The position numbers and the translations under genes were made by a program. A stretch of DNA of 64,000 bases from Longimicrobium sp. (lineage in GTDB: Bacteria > Gemmatimonadota > Gemmatimonadetes > Longimicrobiales > Longimicrobiaceae), in assembly GCF_035474595.1 (NCBI RefSeq), contig NZ_DATIND010000083.1:1-64000 (forward strand). The letters are read 5' to 3'. The notes beneath the pieces are model-generated. The model saw nothing but the letters and a program-made list of their open reading frames with translations. It ran no database searches and had not been told where the DNA came from. Positions 50,365 through 59,884 of this stretch are shown here, one piece after another. How positions within the stretch are numbered: position 1 is the first letter of the stretch; each line of letters starts with the position of its first letter.

Positions 50365-51696
50365 TCAGATCTGCGGGGTGAGCCAGTCCATGCGGGGGAC
50401 GCGGGCGGGCTCGCGGAACGGGCCCTCGCCCAGGCGCCGCCAGAGGCCGCTTTCGGCGACGGTGCTGTAGAAGTAGAACGAGAACCCGTTCACCCCCAGC
50501 TCGCGCCCGATGCGGATCTGCTTCTCGACCTCGGCGTAGCCCAGGCCCGCGAGGATGCCGGCGTAGACGTGGCGGCCGGTGGGGCGCATCCCCGCCACGT
50601 GGTCGCGCACCATGCACATCCAGTCGGGGTTGGGCTCCGCGCCGGGGCGGCGGCGCAGGTAGGTGCACGGCTGGTCGGCCACGTAGAAGTAGGTCATCGG
50701 CACGGCCACGTCCAGGTAGCCGTCGCGCGCCCACGTCCAGGTGTCCTGGAAGAAGTCCGCCGAGCCGCTGGACGAGGGCCAGCCGAAGCGCGCGCGGTCG
50801 TAGATGGGCCACACCGCCGCCGAGAGCGGCACCGGGCGCACCGCGCGGATGCTGTCGTGCACCTCGCGCACGGTGCGGTCCACCAGCTCGCGGCGGAAGC
50901 GCGACCACCCCGCCGGGTCGGCCGACGGGTCGCGCCCGAACTCGGCCAGGCTTGCCGAATCCCACCCGAACTCCGGGCCGGGGTAGCGGATGCGGTCCAG
51001 GTGCACGCCGTCCACCGCGTAGCGGCGCACCACGTCTGCGGCCACGCGCGCCAGGTGCGTCCGCACCCCCGCGTAGCCGGGGGAGAGGAAGACGTACTCC
51101 TCGTCGTTCGGGCACGCCTGCGGCGCTCCGCGCCGCGTGCGCATGGCCCACTCGGGGTGCGCGATCAGCTCGTGGTCGGGGTTCCCCGGCAGGCTGGGCG
51201 TCAGCCCGCGGCAGAGGCTTCCCGACTGCGAATCCCACCCCGACAGCGCGTTCAGCCACGCGTGCAGCTGCAGCCCGCGCGCGTGCGCCTCGCGGACGGC
51301 CACCTCCAGCGGGTCCCACCCCGGCTGGCCGCCCAGACGGCCGCAGAGCCGCGCCGAGCACGGGTCCAGCTCCGAGCGGTAGCGCGCGTCCGACGGCCCG
51401 CGCACCTGGAAGTACACGATGTTGAAGTGCGCGCGGCTGGCGATCTCCATCACCTGCGCGATCGTCTCGGCCGAGCCGTAGTCCCACCGGTTCACCCACA
51501 GCGCGCGCGCCTCCTCGGGCGGCTCCCGGTGCTTCGGCGCGGCGGCGGCCGGACGTGCGGCGAACGCGGAGGCGAGCGCCGGGATCCGCGCGTCCGCCGG
51601 CGCGGCGGCGTGGCGGATGCCGGGACGCGCTCCGGCAGCGCCCAGCAGGAGCGCGGGAACGGCCGCCAGCAGGCCGATGCTGCGTGTGCTGATCAT
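50365..51696 (-). CDS. GHL10-type (DUF187) glycoside hydrolase-like exported protein
   Basis: 443 residues. Signal peptide (LLAAVPALLLGAAGA) and a low-complexity linker precede the barrel: EEARALWVNRWDYGSAETIAQVMEIASRAHFNIVYFQVRGPSDARY, ARGLQLHAWLNAL, VDGVHLDRIRYPG, YLDVAVPMTYFY. This is the glycosyl-hydrolase-like family 10 (GHL10/DUF187) pattern, usually envelope enzymes acting on peptidoglycan or an exopolysaccharide; activity is unproven. Extra cysteines (CSARLCGR, CRGL, CPND) suggest disulfides. Start ATG 51696 gives the signal. Confidence 0.87.
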   Translation of the reverse strand: MISTRSIGLLAAVPALLLGAAGARPGIRHAAAPADARIPALASAFAARPAAAAPKHREPPEEARALWVNRWDYGSAETIAQVMEIASRAHFNIVYFQVRGPSDARYRSELDPCSARLCGRLGGQPGWDPLEVAVREAHARGLQLHAWLNALSGWDSQSGSLCRGLTPSLPGNPDHELIAHPEWAMRTRRGAPQACPNDEEYVFLSPGYAGVRTHLARVAADVVRRYAVDGVHLDRIRYPGPEFGWDSASLAEFGRDPSADPAGWSRFRRELVDRTVREVHDSIRAVRPVPLSAAVWPIYDRARFGWPSSSGSADFFQDTWTWARDGYLDVAVPMTYFYVADQPCTYLRRRPGAEPNPDWMCMVRDHVAGMRPTGRHVYAGILAGLGYAEVEKQIRIGRELGVNGFSFYFYSTVAESGLWRRLGEGPFREPARVPRMDWLTPQI

Positions 51697-51846
51697 CCTT
51701 CTCGAATCTCCCGGACTACGGATTCTTGAGATGCGCGGAACAAGGCATCTCCCGGACTTCGTCGAGCTTTGTTTTTCGGGTGCCGGGGTTTACCCGCGGG
51801 GGCGATGGGTGGTCCCCCGGTCCGGACCTTGCGCCGCCCGGGCGGC

Positions 51847-52863
51847 ATGATCCGCTACGGGCCGGCCGGGTTCCAGTACAAGGACTGGGAGGGAATCGTG
51901 TATCCCACCTCCCGCCCGAAGGGTTTCGACCCGCTGGGGTACCTGGCGCACTACTTCGACACGATCGAGATCAACTCCACCTTCTACGGCCCCGCGCGGG
52001 CGACCACGGCGGAGAGCTGGGCGCGGCGGGTGGCGCACAACCCCGATTTCCGCTTCACCGCCAAGCTCTACCAGCGCTTCACGCACAAGCGCACCTCCGC
52101 GTGGACGCAGGCCGAGGTGGACGAGGTGCGCGCCGGCTTCGACCCGCTGATGGAGCGGGGGAAGCTCGGCGCCGTCCTTCTCCAGTTCCCCTGGTCGTTC
52201 CGCCGCACGGACGAGAACCGCGAGTGGGTGGCGGACGTGGTGGGCACCTTCGGCCAGTACCCGCTGGTGCTGGAGGTGCGGCACGAGAGCTGGAACGTGG
52301 CGGCGTTCTACGAGGAGCTGATGGAGCGGGGGATCGGGTTCGTGAACATCGACCAGCCGCTCTTCCACGACTCCATCAAGCCCAGCGCGGTCGCGACCTC
52401 GCGCGTGGGGTATGTGCGCGTGCACGGCCGCAACTTCCAGGACTGGTTTCGCAAGGACGCGGGCCGCGACGCGCGCTACAACTATCTGTATCCCCCGCAC
52501 GAGCTGCAGCCGTGGGCGGCGCGGACACAGGAGCTGGCGCGGGAGCCCGCGACGGACGACGTGTTCGTCGTCACCAACAACCACTATCGCGGCAAGGCCG
52601 TCGCCAACGCGCTGATGCTGCAGGCGATGGTCGAGGGGAAGCCCGCCCCCGCCCCGCCCCCGCTCTTCGACGAGTACGGCGAGGCGCTTGCGGATTTCGC
52701 CGTCCCCGAGGAATTCGCCACGGACGAGCGGAACGATGGGGATGACGAAGACCTCCCCGAAAAACCCGCGCCGGCGAAGAAGAAAACCTCCGCGGCGAAG
52801 AAGAAGACGGCCACGCCGAAGAAGAAGACGTCCGCGAGGAAGAACAAGAGCGCCCAACCGTGA
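51847..52863 (+). CDS. DUF72 protein with a lysine-rich tail
   Basis: 338 residues. The TIM-like DUF72 core begins IRYGPAGFQYKDWEGIVYPTSRPKGFDPLGYLAHYFDTIEINSTFYGPA and contains FRFTAKLYQRFTHKR and VLEVRHESW, both family hallmarks; the biochemical role of DUF72 is unclear. The last 50 residues switch from acidic (DDEDLPEKPAPA) to repeated KKKT units (AKKKTSAAKKKTATPKKKTS), resembling histone-H1 tails. That suggests nucleic-acid or surface binding. ATG 51847 is inferred from homology. Downstream lies a large inverted repeat. Confidence 0.9.
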   Translation: MIRYGPAGFQYKDWEGIVYPTSRPKGFDPLGYLAHYFDTIEINSTFYGPARATTAESWARRVAHNPDFRFTAKLYQRFTHKRTSAWTQAEVDEVRAGFDPLMERGKLGAVLLQFPWSFRRTDENREWVADVVGTFGQYPLVLEVRHESWNVAAFYEELMERGIGFVNIDQPLFHDSIKPSAVATSRVGYVRVHGRNFQDWFRKDAGRDARYNYLYPPHELQPWAARTQELAREPATDDVFVVTNNHYRGKAVANALMLQAMVEGKPAPAPPPLFDEYGEALADFAVPEEFATDERNDGDDEDLPEKPAPAKKKTSAAKKKTATPKKKTSARKNKSAQP

Positions 52864-52882
52864 CCGCGCGATTCCTCGCCAT

Positions 52883-53082
52883 TGAAGGGCGAATGGAATT
52901 CGCGGCAACAACGGCCCGAAGTCCGCCTTCGCGGACTCCCTCCCCGGCATTGCCGCGGCGCACCGGCTTCGCTCAATGCTGGCTGGATTTCCGGGCCCCG
53001 AGGATGTGTCCCAGACGCGCGAATACATCCTCGCGAGTCCGCGAAGGCGGACTTCGGGCCGTTGTTGCCGCGGTTTCAACCG
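52883..53082. repeat. Large inverted repeat made of two family B copies
   Basis: A perfect 38-base arm (52901-52938) is repeated in reverse at 53035-53072, separated by 96 bases with an internal AGGATGT/ACATCCT hairpin. The arms are family B copies in opposite orientation (52883-52938 and 53035-53082). It fills the gap between the DUF72 and GH19 genes, converging on this region, and could terminate both transcripts. Confidence 0.85.
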
Positions 53083-53110
53083 CCTTTCGCGATCGCTGCG
53101 CCCCGGCGAA

Positions 53111-53989
53111 TCAGACCCCCGCGGTCGCCGGTGCGGGCTGCAGGAACTGCGCGGCCACCCATCCGGTCACGTCCGCGACACCGTTCACCGTTCCCTGCGC
53201 GCGCACCTGCTTCCACCCGCCCTGGTCGGCCAGCGCGGTGACCACGGTGCCCTTCGGCAGCGGGCTTCCGGCCACCGCCGCGTTCGACGCCGCCGGGCCG
53301 CTGCGGATGTTCAGCGTGGTGGCCACGATGAAGCTCGCGCCGCCCGCGGCCGGGGCCGGCTGCGGCGCGGGCCCGGTCTGCGGAAGCGCCGGCACGCCGC
53401 CGGGAACGGCCGCGATCACGCTGTCGCGCAGCACCTTCTCCAGCTTCGTCGCGTACCCGGCGATGCGCTGCGCCTGGTCCATCCCGTTGATGATCTTGCG
53501 GGCGTTCACGTAGTCGCAGCCGGCATCGTTGATGAAGCGGCCGAGCCTGGCGCCGGTGAACGATCCGTTGCGCATCCCGTACGACATGATCTGGTAGGCG
53601 ATGTCCGCGTCCAGCGCCAGCTGGGGCTCGTACAGCAGCCGGTTCTTCAGGAAGCTGCCGAACTGCCGGTAGTTCCAGTCCCACGTGAGCTGCACGTAGC
53701 CGCGGCCGTAGTACACGTTGGTGAACTGCTTCCCGGCCGGATCCGTCACCGTGACCGGGTTGCCGTACTTGCGCCCCTTCCCCTTCCCGAACTCCTCGAT
53801 CGGCTTCCAGCGGTCGGCGCACTCGTGCTTCACCGTGGCCAGCATGTAGGCCAGCCAGCGGATGTCGCTGATCTGGGCATCGGCCTCGGCGGCGGCCAGG
53901 ATCTCGTTCAGCCCGTCGGTCTGCGCCTGCGTGGGCGCGCCGAACGCGGCCGTGTACGAGGCGATGAACTTCGCGCGGTCGAATCTCAT
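53111..53989 (-). CDS. GH19-type lysozyme/chitinase-like enzyme with C-terminal SH3 domain
   Basis: 292 residues. The catalytic part is a GH19-like endolysin fold: LAYMLATVKHECADRWKPIEE (His55, Glu56), YYGRGYVQLTWDWNYRQFGSFL, the acidic-residue placement of family 19. After a Pro/Ala linker (about 215-230) an SH3b-like module follows (FIVATTLNIRSGPAASNAAVAGSPLPKGTVVTALADQGGWKQVRA), often used to bind cell wall. No signal peptide is visible, which fits phage-endolysin ancestry or export by another route. Probably cleaves peptidoglycan glycan strands. No phage genes flank it. Confidence 0.85.
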   Translation of the reverse strand: MRFDRAKFIASYTAAFGAPTQAQTDGLNEILAAAEADAQISDIRWLAYMLATVKHECADRWKPIEEFGKGKGRKYGNPVTVTDPAGKQFTNVYYGRGYVQLTWDWNYRQFGSFLKNRLLYEPQLALDADIAYQIMSYGMRNGSFTGARLGRFINDAGCDYVNARKIINGMDQAQRIAGYATKLEKVLRDSVIAAVPGGVPALPQTGPAPQPAPAAGGASFIVATTLNIRSGPAASNAAVAGSPLPKGTVVTALADQGGWKQVRAQGTVNGVADVTGWVAAQFLQPAPATAGV

Positions 53990-54171
53990 GGGAGTGCGGG
54001 GGGTTGGATGATGGAGATGGAGATGCGGGGCGGGGTGGGGAACCCGCGCGTGCGCCGGGCGGCGCTGATGCAAAGCTAATCCCCACAACCCGTTCGCGCC
54101 ACCGGGAGCAAACATCGGAAGCGGACGACGACGTTGATTCCGCGTTCTCGCTTCCTCCAGCGATCGTTGAA

Positions 54172-54247
54172 CTCACGCGAGCCGCGGAGACGCGGAGGTG
54201 CAGGGCGAACGCCTCCGCGTCTCCGCGTCTCCGCGTGAGATCCAGCG
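54172..54247. repeat. Repeat family C hairpin between divergent genes
   Basis: CTCACGCG...GCGGAGACGCGGAGGTG pairs with CGCCTCCGCGTCTCCGCG...CGCGTGAG. Here it lies between the starts of the lysozyme and gcvT genes, so it cannot be a simple terminator for either. The gap 53990-54344 holds no gene. Confidence 0.75.
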
Positions 54248-54344
54248 ATGCCTGGAGACGCTGGAACGTGGCTCGCGTCCGCCATCCCCGGGTGTTAGCT
54301 TGGCCGCCCGGATCCGCATCTCCCAACCCGCGATTGCTTGAACG

Positions 54345-55463
54345 ATGGCCGACGCGACGCAGACCCTTCAGCGCACCCCGCTCCACGCCGAGCACCTGCG
54401 CCTGAACGCGAAGATGGTCCCCTTCGCCGGCTACGAGATGCCGGTGCAGTACCCCAGCGGGATCACCGCCGAGCACAACGCAGTGAGGAGCGCCGCCGGC
54501 CTGTTCGACGTGTCGCACATGGGCGAGTTCGAGGTGCGCGGGCGGCGCGCGCTGGACTTCGTGCAGCACATCACCACCAACGACGCGTCGCGGCTCGCCG
54601 TGGGGCAGGCGCAGTACAGCACCATGGTGAACGAGCAGGGGATGGTGATCGACGACCTGCTGGTCTACCGCTTTCCCGGGCACTACATGCTGGTGGTGAA
54701 CGGCGCCAACCGGCACAAGGACTGGGACTGGGCCCGCCGCTGGGCCGCCGAGATCGGCGCCGAGCTGGAGGACAGGACCGACGACATCGCCCTGCTGGCG
54801 CTGCAGGGCCCGAAGGCGCCGGAGATCCTGGCGCGGCTGACGGAGACGGATCTGGACGCGATCCGCTACTACCACTTCGAGGAGGGGCTGGTGGACCGCG
54901 TTCCCGCCATCATCAGCCGCACCGGCTACACCGGCGAGGACGGCTTCGAGCTGTACGTTCCCGCCGCCCAGGCCGCCGCGCTCTGGCGCAAGCTGCTGGA
55001 GACCGGCGCCGCGGACGGGCTGATCGCCACCGGCCTGGGAAGCCGCGACTCGCTGCGGCTGGAGATGGGGATGGCGCTGTACGGCAACGACCTGGACGAC
55101 GGCCACACTCCGCTGGAGGGCGGCCTGGGCTGGGTCACGAAGCTGGACAAGGGAGATTTCGTCGGGCGCGAGGCGCTGGCGCGGCAGAAGGAGGCCGGCG
55201 TCAAGCGGCGGCTCGTCGGCTTCCGCCTGAAGGAGCGCGGCTTCCCCCGCCCGCACTACACGGTGACGTTCAACGGCCAGACGGTGGGCGAGGTCACCAG
55301 CGGCACGCTCAGCCCCACGCTGGGCGAGGGGATCGGGATGGCGTACGTCCCGCCGGAAGCCGCCAAGCCGGGGACGGAGATCGGCATCGTCATCCGCGAC
55401 CGCGCCGTCCCCGCCGAGGTGGTGAAGCCCCCGTTCCACACGAAGGGCACCGTCAAGCGCTGA
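54345..55463 (+). CDS. gcvT: Aminomethyltransferase, glycine cleavage T protein
   Basis: 372 residues, the normal GcvT length. Key regions: MVPFAGYEMPVQY, FDVSHMGEFEVRG, HITTNDASRL (Asn79-Asp80 region; catalytic Asp of the family), GYTGEDGFELYVP, and GVKRRLVGFRL. It transfers the aminomethyl group of glycine onto tetrahydrofolate, releasing ammonia. gcvH and gcvP are not in the window. ATG 54345 fits homologues; the frame extends only 7 bases upstream. A repeat family B hairpin follows the stop. Confidence 0.96.
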   Translation: MADATQTLQRTPLHAEHLRLNAKMVPFAGYEMPVQYPSGITAEHNAVRSAAGLFDVSHMGEFEVRGRRALDFVQHITTNDASRLAVGQAQYSTMVNEQGMVIDDLLVYRFPGHYMLVVNGANRHKDWDWARRWAAEIGAELEDRTDDIALLALQGPKAPEILARLTETDLDAIRYYHFEEGLVDRVPAIISRTGYTGEDGFELYVPAAQAAALWRKLLETGAADGLIATGLGSRDSLRLEMGMALYGNDLDDGHTPLEGGLGWVTKLDKGDFVGREALARQKEAGVKRRLVGFRLKERGFPRPHYTVTFNGQTVGEVTSGTLSPTLGEGIGMAYVPPEAAKPGTEIGIVIRDRAVPAEVVKPPFHTKGTVKR

Positions 55464-55533
55464 TCGCGCACCACTGCCAATCGAATCGCCGCCGCGCCGA
55501 ACCATCCGCGGGGCGGCGACTCGTTGCTGTTGA

Positions 55534-55587
55534 AGCCTCGCGCAGTTTGCGAGGCTTTCCGTGGTTGTTGCCGCGACTTCAGCCGCC
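55534..55587 (+). repeat. Dispersed repeat family B, copy after gcvT (also terminator)
   Basis: AAGCCTCGC (55534-55542) pairs with GCGAGGCTT (55550-55558), then GTGGTTGTTGCCGC. It is a likely terminator for gcvT, 70 bases from its stop. Confidence 0.75.
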
Positions 55588-55657
55588 TTTCAACCCCGCC
55601 GCGCGAGAGTTATCGTTCCACGCATCCCCCACCGCGCCCCGCCCTGCCCCGCTCCGA

Positions 55658-58600
55658 ATGACCGACCTGCACGACCGCCTCGGCGCGCTGTCGCCGGCCA
55701 AGCGCGCGCTCCTCGAACGGCTGCGCATGGCGCCCGCGGCCGCCGAGCCGATCCCGCGCATCGCCGGGGCGGCGGCGCCGCTCAGCGCGGAGCAGCGGCG
55801 GCTCTGGTATCTCCTGCAGCTCGCGCCGCATCGCCCCATCTACACCATCCCCATAGGGTTCCGCCTGCGCGGGCCCGTCGATGTGGATGCGCTGATGGGC
55901 GCCTTGCGCGACGTGGTCGCCCACCACGAGGCGCTGCGCACGGCGTTCCGCGAGAGCGCGGGCATTCCCGTGCAGGTGGTGGGCGACGGGGCGGCGTTCG
56001 AGCCGCGCGTCCTGGACCTCCGCGGCGACGAGTGGGCGGAGAGCGAGGCCAACTACCAGATGGACGACTTCGCCCGGCGCACCTTCGACCTTGCCCGCGG
56101 CGACACCTTCCACGCGCTCCTGGTCCGCGAGGGCGACGCGGACTTCCGCCTCCTCCTCGGCCTCCATCACCTGGCCGCGGACGGCTGGTCCACCGGCGTG
56201 CTGCTGCGCGACCTGAGCGCCTTCTACGCCGCCCGCCTCCGCGGCACGGCGGCCGATCTCCCCGCCCTGCCGCTGCGCTTCCGCGACTGGGCGGCGTGGC
56301 AGCAGCGTCCGGACGCGCCGCATCCGGCGAAGGAGGAGGCGTACTGGCGCGGCCAGCTCGACGGCACCCGCCACGTGCTGGAGATCCCTCCCGACCGCAC
56401 GCGTCCCCCCGTGCAGGCGTGGGACGGGGAGAAGTGGACCTTCGACATCCCCGCGGACGTGACCGCCGCCGTCCGCGCGCTGGCCCGAAGGGAGGGCGCC
56501 ACGCCCTTCGCCGTCGCCGCCGCCGCGTTCGCGCTCCTGCTCTCGCGCTACGCGGGCGAGGAGGACCTGCTGATCGGCACCCTCCTGGCCAACCGTCCGC
56601 GACCGGAGCTGGAGGCCATCGCCGGCTTCTTCGCCAACACGCTGCCGCTGCGCATCGGGCTGGAGGGCGACCCCACCGCGGCCGGGCTGGTGCGCCGCGC
56701 GCACGTGGCCGCCGTCGGTGCGCAGGAGCACGCCGCGCTCCCGTTCGACCGCATCGTGGAGATCGCCGGCGTGCGGCGCGACTTCAGCCGGGCGCCGCTG
56801 GTGCAGGCGGTGCTCACCTGGGCCGACGCGCCGGCCTCCTCGCTCGCGCTCCCCGGCGTCGCCGTCGAGCCGCTGCACCTGGATTCGCTCACCGCGATCT
56901 TCGACCTCACGCTGGCCGTTGAGGATCGCGGCGACCACCTCGGCGCGGCCTTCCAGTTCTCCACCGCGCTCTTCCATCCGCTCACCATCCGCCGCATGGC
57001 CACGCACCTCGAGGCGGCGCTGGGAACGCTGGCGATGCAGCCCGACCGGCCCGTCTCCGAGATCCGCCTGGCGTGGGCGTCGGAGCTGCGCACGGTGGAG
57101 CGGTGGAGCGCCGCGCCCCCCGCCGCGCCCGCGGAGCTCTGCATCCCCCAGCTGGTGGAGCGCCAGGCGGCGGCGTCACCGGAGCGGACGGCGCTGGTGT
57201 GGGAGGATGAGCGAGTCTCGTACGCGGAGCTGAACCGGCGCGCGAACCGCATCGCCCACGGGCTGCGCGGGATGGGGATCGGGCCCGAGTCGCGCGTCGC
57301 CGTCTGCCTGGAGCGCACGCCGCTGTTGATCGCGGCGATGCTGGGGGTGATGAAGGCGGGCGCGGCGTACGTCCCGCTGGATCCGGCGCATCCCTCCGCG
57401 CGGCACCACGCCGTGCTCCGCCTCTCCGGCGCGCGGATCGCCCTCGGCGGCGGGGCGGCGCGCGCGTCGTTCGGGGGGAGGGAGGGCGTGCGGGTGATCG
57501 ACCCCGCATCGCTGGACGGCGGGTGCGACGGCGATCCATTCCCCATCTCCCTCCCCGAAAACCTGGCGTACGTCATCTTCACCTCCGGGTCCACGGGCGG
57601 CCCCAAGGGGGTGGAGATCGAGCACCGCTCCGCCGTGGCCATGCTGGAGTGGATGCGCGGGCTGCTGACGGACGAGGAGCGCGCGGGGGTGCTGGGATCG
57701 ACCTCGGTCACCTTCGACGTCTCCATCGCGGAGATCTGGGGGACGCTTGTCTGGGGCGGCACGCTGGTGCTGGTGGAGAACGCGCTTTCGGTTATCCCCC
57801 CCGCCGCCCCGCCCGTCCTGGCCGCCGCGATGGTGCCCACCGCCGCCGCGGAGCTGCTGCGCGAGGAGCGCTTTCCGCCGCACGTGCGGACGGTCCTCCT
57901 GGGCGGCGAGCCGGTGCCGCTGCCGCTGGTGCGCGAGCTCCACTCCGTCCCCGCCGTGCAGCGCGTGCTGAATCTGTACGGGCCGACGGAAGACACGACG
58001 TACACGACGTGCGCCGTCCTGGACTCGCTGGACGAGCGGGTGTTCGTGGGGAAGCCGATCACCGGTGGCCGGTTGTACGTGCTGGACCTGCTCCTTCGGC
58101 ACGCGGGGGCGATGATTCCCGGCGAGGTGTGGACAGCCGGCGCCGGTGTGGCGCGCGGCTACGCGGCCCGCCCCGCGCTCACCGCCGAGCGCTTCCGCCC
58201 CGACCCGTACGGGGCGCCGGGCTCGCGCATGTACCGCACGCTGGACCGCGGGCGCTGGCGGGAAGACGGACAGCTCGACTACCTGGGCCGCGCCGACGCG
58301 CAGGTGAAGGTGCGCGGCTACCGCATCGAGCTGGAGGAGGTGGAGCAGGCGCTCGCCGCGCATCCAGCGGTGGCCGAGGCGGCGGCGACGGCGCGCGGGG
58401 AGACGGGCGCGGGGCGGCGGCTGGTCGCCTACGCCGTCTTCGCGGGCGGGGACAAGCCTTCCGCGGCGGAGCTGCGCGCGTGGATGCGCGAGCGGGTGCC
58501 GGAGTACATGGTTCCCGCCGCGTTCGTGTGGACGGACGCGCTCCCGCGCACCGGGAGCGGCAAGCTGGACCGCCGCGCGCTCCCCGAGTACGACGGCGAG

Positions 58601-59683
58601 GGCGCCGTGCCGCAGTCCGAGTACGTCCCGCCGCGCAACGAGGTGGAGGTGCGGCTGGCGGAGATCTGGGCGCAGGTGCTGGACGTGGAGCGCGTGGGCG
58701 TGCACGACGACTTCTTCGATCTGGGCGGCCAGTCGATCCTGGCCATGCGCCTGGTGGCCCGCGTCCGCGAGGCGCTGGGGACCGACGTTGCCGTGGCCGA
58801 GCTGCTGCAGGCGCCGACGCTGGCCGAGATGGCGCAGGCCGTGGGCGGGCGGCGCGACGCGGTGCGGCTGCCGCTGGTGCCGCTGCAGACCTTCGGCGAG
58901 CGCCCGCCGCTCTTCCTGGCGCACCCCGCCGGCGGCCACGTGGTCTGCTACCGCGGCCTGGCGGTGCTGCTGGCCACGGAGCAGCCCGTCTACGCGCTGC
59001 AGCCGCTGGGCGTGCAGCGCGGGGAGACGCCGATCGCGGCGATCGAGGAGATGGCGGCGTACTACGTGGCGGCGATCCGGGAGATGCGGCCGCGCGGGCC
59101 GTACCGGCTGGGCGGCTGGTCGTTCGGCGGCGTGGTGGCGTGGGAGATGGCGCAGCAGCTGGCCGCCGCGGGCGAGGAGGTGGACGTGCTGGCCCTCTTC
59201 GACACCGCGCCGCACACGCCCGAGACGATCCGCATGGACCCCGGCGACCCGGCCGAGGTGGTGTGGCACACGGTCGCCGGCGTGGCGGGATACGGCGCCG
59301 CCGCGCGGGTGGACGTGGACGATCTGCGCGCGTACGAGGGGCGCGAGCAGGTGCGGCAGATGATCGTGCGCATGGCCGCGCCGGTGCTGCTGGACGAGTC
59401 GCGCGTCGACGACATCCTGGCGCTCACGCGGCTGCGCGCCTCCAACCTCCTCGCGCAGACGGCCTACACGCCGCGGCCGTACCCCGGCGCGCTGACCTAC
59501 TTCCAGACCACGGGAAGCGAGAACGAGCGCGGCCACTCCGACGGCCACGAGTTCTGGAGCGCGCTGGCGCTGGGCGGCACCGCCACCCACCACGTGGGCG
59601 GCACCCACGGCACCATCCTCAACGAGCCCTACGTCAACGCGCTCGCCGAGGTCCTGCTGGAGATGGGAGAAAAGAAGAGCTGA
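55658..59683 (+). CDS. Single-module nonribosomal peptide synthetase (C-A-T-TE)
   Basis: 1341 residues. Condensation domain (about 35-450): HHLAADG at 170-176. Adenylation domain (about 497-975): A3 FTSGSTGGPKG (Thr642), A5 NLYGPTED, A8 GRADAQVKVRGYRIELEEVE, A10 catalytic Lys969 in GSGKLDRRALP. The A7 motif is YRTLDRGRW instead of YRTGDLVR. Carrier domain Ser1026 (LGGQSILAM). Thioesterase Ser1155 (GWSFGGVV). By eye the specificity code is D-V-A-A-L-G-L-T-Y-K (low certainty); Asp235 is kept, so an amino acid is activated. With one C domain it probably joins a donor acyl group to one amino acid and releases it. No partner module, transporter or PPTase is near. Confidence 0.93.
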   Translation: MTDLHDRLGALSPAKRALLERLRMAPAAAEPIPRIAGAAAPLSAEQRRLWYLLQLAPHRPIYTIPIGFRLRGPVDVDALMGALRDVVAHHEALRTAFRESAGIPVQVVGDGAAFEPRVLDLRGDEWAESEANYQMDDFARRTFDLARGDTFHALLVREGDADFRLLLGLHHLAADGWSTGVLLRDLSAFYAARLRGTAADLPALPLRFRDWAAWQQRPDAPHPAKEEAYWRGQLDGTRHVLEIPPDRTRPPVQAWDGEKWTFDIPADVTAAVRALARREGATPFAVAAAAFALLLSRYAGEEDLLIGTLLANRPRPELEAIAGFFANTLPLRIGLEGDPTAAGLVRRAHVAAVGAQEHAALPFDRIVEIAGVRRDFSRAPLVQAVLTWADAPASSLALPGVAVEPLHLDSLTAIFDLTLAVEDRGDHLGAAFQFSTALFHPLTIRRMATHLEAALGTLAMQPDRPVSEIRLAWASELRTVERWSAAPPAAPAELCIPQLVERQAAASPERTALVWEDERVSYAELNRRANRIAHGLRGMGIGPESRVAVCLERTPLLIAAMLGVMKAGAAYVPLDPAHPSARHHAVLRLSGARIALGGGAARASFGGREGVRVIDPASLDGGCDGDPFPISLPENLAYVIFTSGSTGGPKGVEIEHRSAVAMLEWMRGLLTDEERAGVLGSTSVTFDVSIAEIWGTLVWGGTLVLVENALSVIPPAAPPVLAAAMVPTAAAELLREERFPPHVRTVLLGGEPVPLPLVRELHSVPAVQRVLNLYGPTEDTTYTTCAVLDSLDERVFVGKPITGGRLYVLDLLLRHAGAMIPGEVWTAGAGVARGYAARPALTAERFRPDPYGAPGSRMYRTLDRGRWREDGQLDYLGRADAQVKVRGYRIELEEVEQALAAHPAVAEAAATARGETGAGRRLVAYAVFAGGDKPSAAELRAWMRERVPEYMVPAAFVWTDALPRTGSGKLDRRALPEYDGEGAVPQSEYVPPRNEVEVRLAEIWAQVLDVERVGVHDDFFDLGGQSILAMRLVARVREALGTDVAVAELLQAPTLAEMAQAVGGRRDAVRLPLVPLQTFGERPPLFLAHPAGGHVVCYRGLAVLLATEQPVYALQPLGVQRGETPIAAIEEMAAYYVAAIREMRPRGPYRLGGWSFGGVVAWEMAQQLAAAGEEVDVLALFDTAPHTPETIRMDPGDPAEVVWHTVAGVAGYGAAARVDVDDLRAYEGREQVRQMIVRMAAPVLLDESRVDDILALTRLRASNLLAQTAYTPRPYPGALTYFQTTGSENERGHSDGHEFWSALALGGTATHHVGGTHGTILNEPYVNALAEVLLEMGEKKS

Positions 59684-59721
59684 CGGATCCTCGAGAGATG
59701 GCTCTCCAATCCTCCCCCTCA

Positions 59722-59787
59722 GACGTCATCCTGAGGCCGGCCACGCCAGAACCGGCGTCCACACAAGATTTTGCAGGCCGAAGGATC
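59722..59787 (-). repeat. Dispersed repeat family A, copy 5 (inverted)
   Basis: Reverse copy; with the next copy it forms an inverted pair 98 bases apart in the gap 59684-60189, which holds no gene. Confidence 0.85.
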
Positions 59788-59884
59788 TATCGCCGATCCA
59801 GCACGTCAACCTCGGAATCGCGCCGTGACTGCATCGCACAAGCATGGGCGCGGTTCCCGGACGGACCGTGCTGCCGCGCCCACA

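Noticed and set aside
53111-53989. Prophage remnant around the GH19-type lysozyme
   Set aside because: No holin, tail, integrase or attachment-site genes flank it; a lone endolysin-like enzyme is not enough.
54338-55657. Upstream extension of the NRPS frame
   Set aside because: It overlaps gcvT in another frame and has shadow composition; the C domain starts after 55658.
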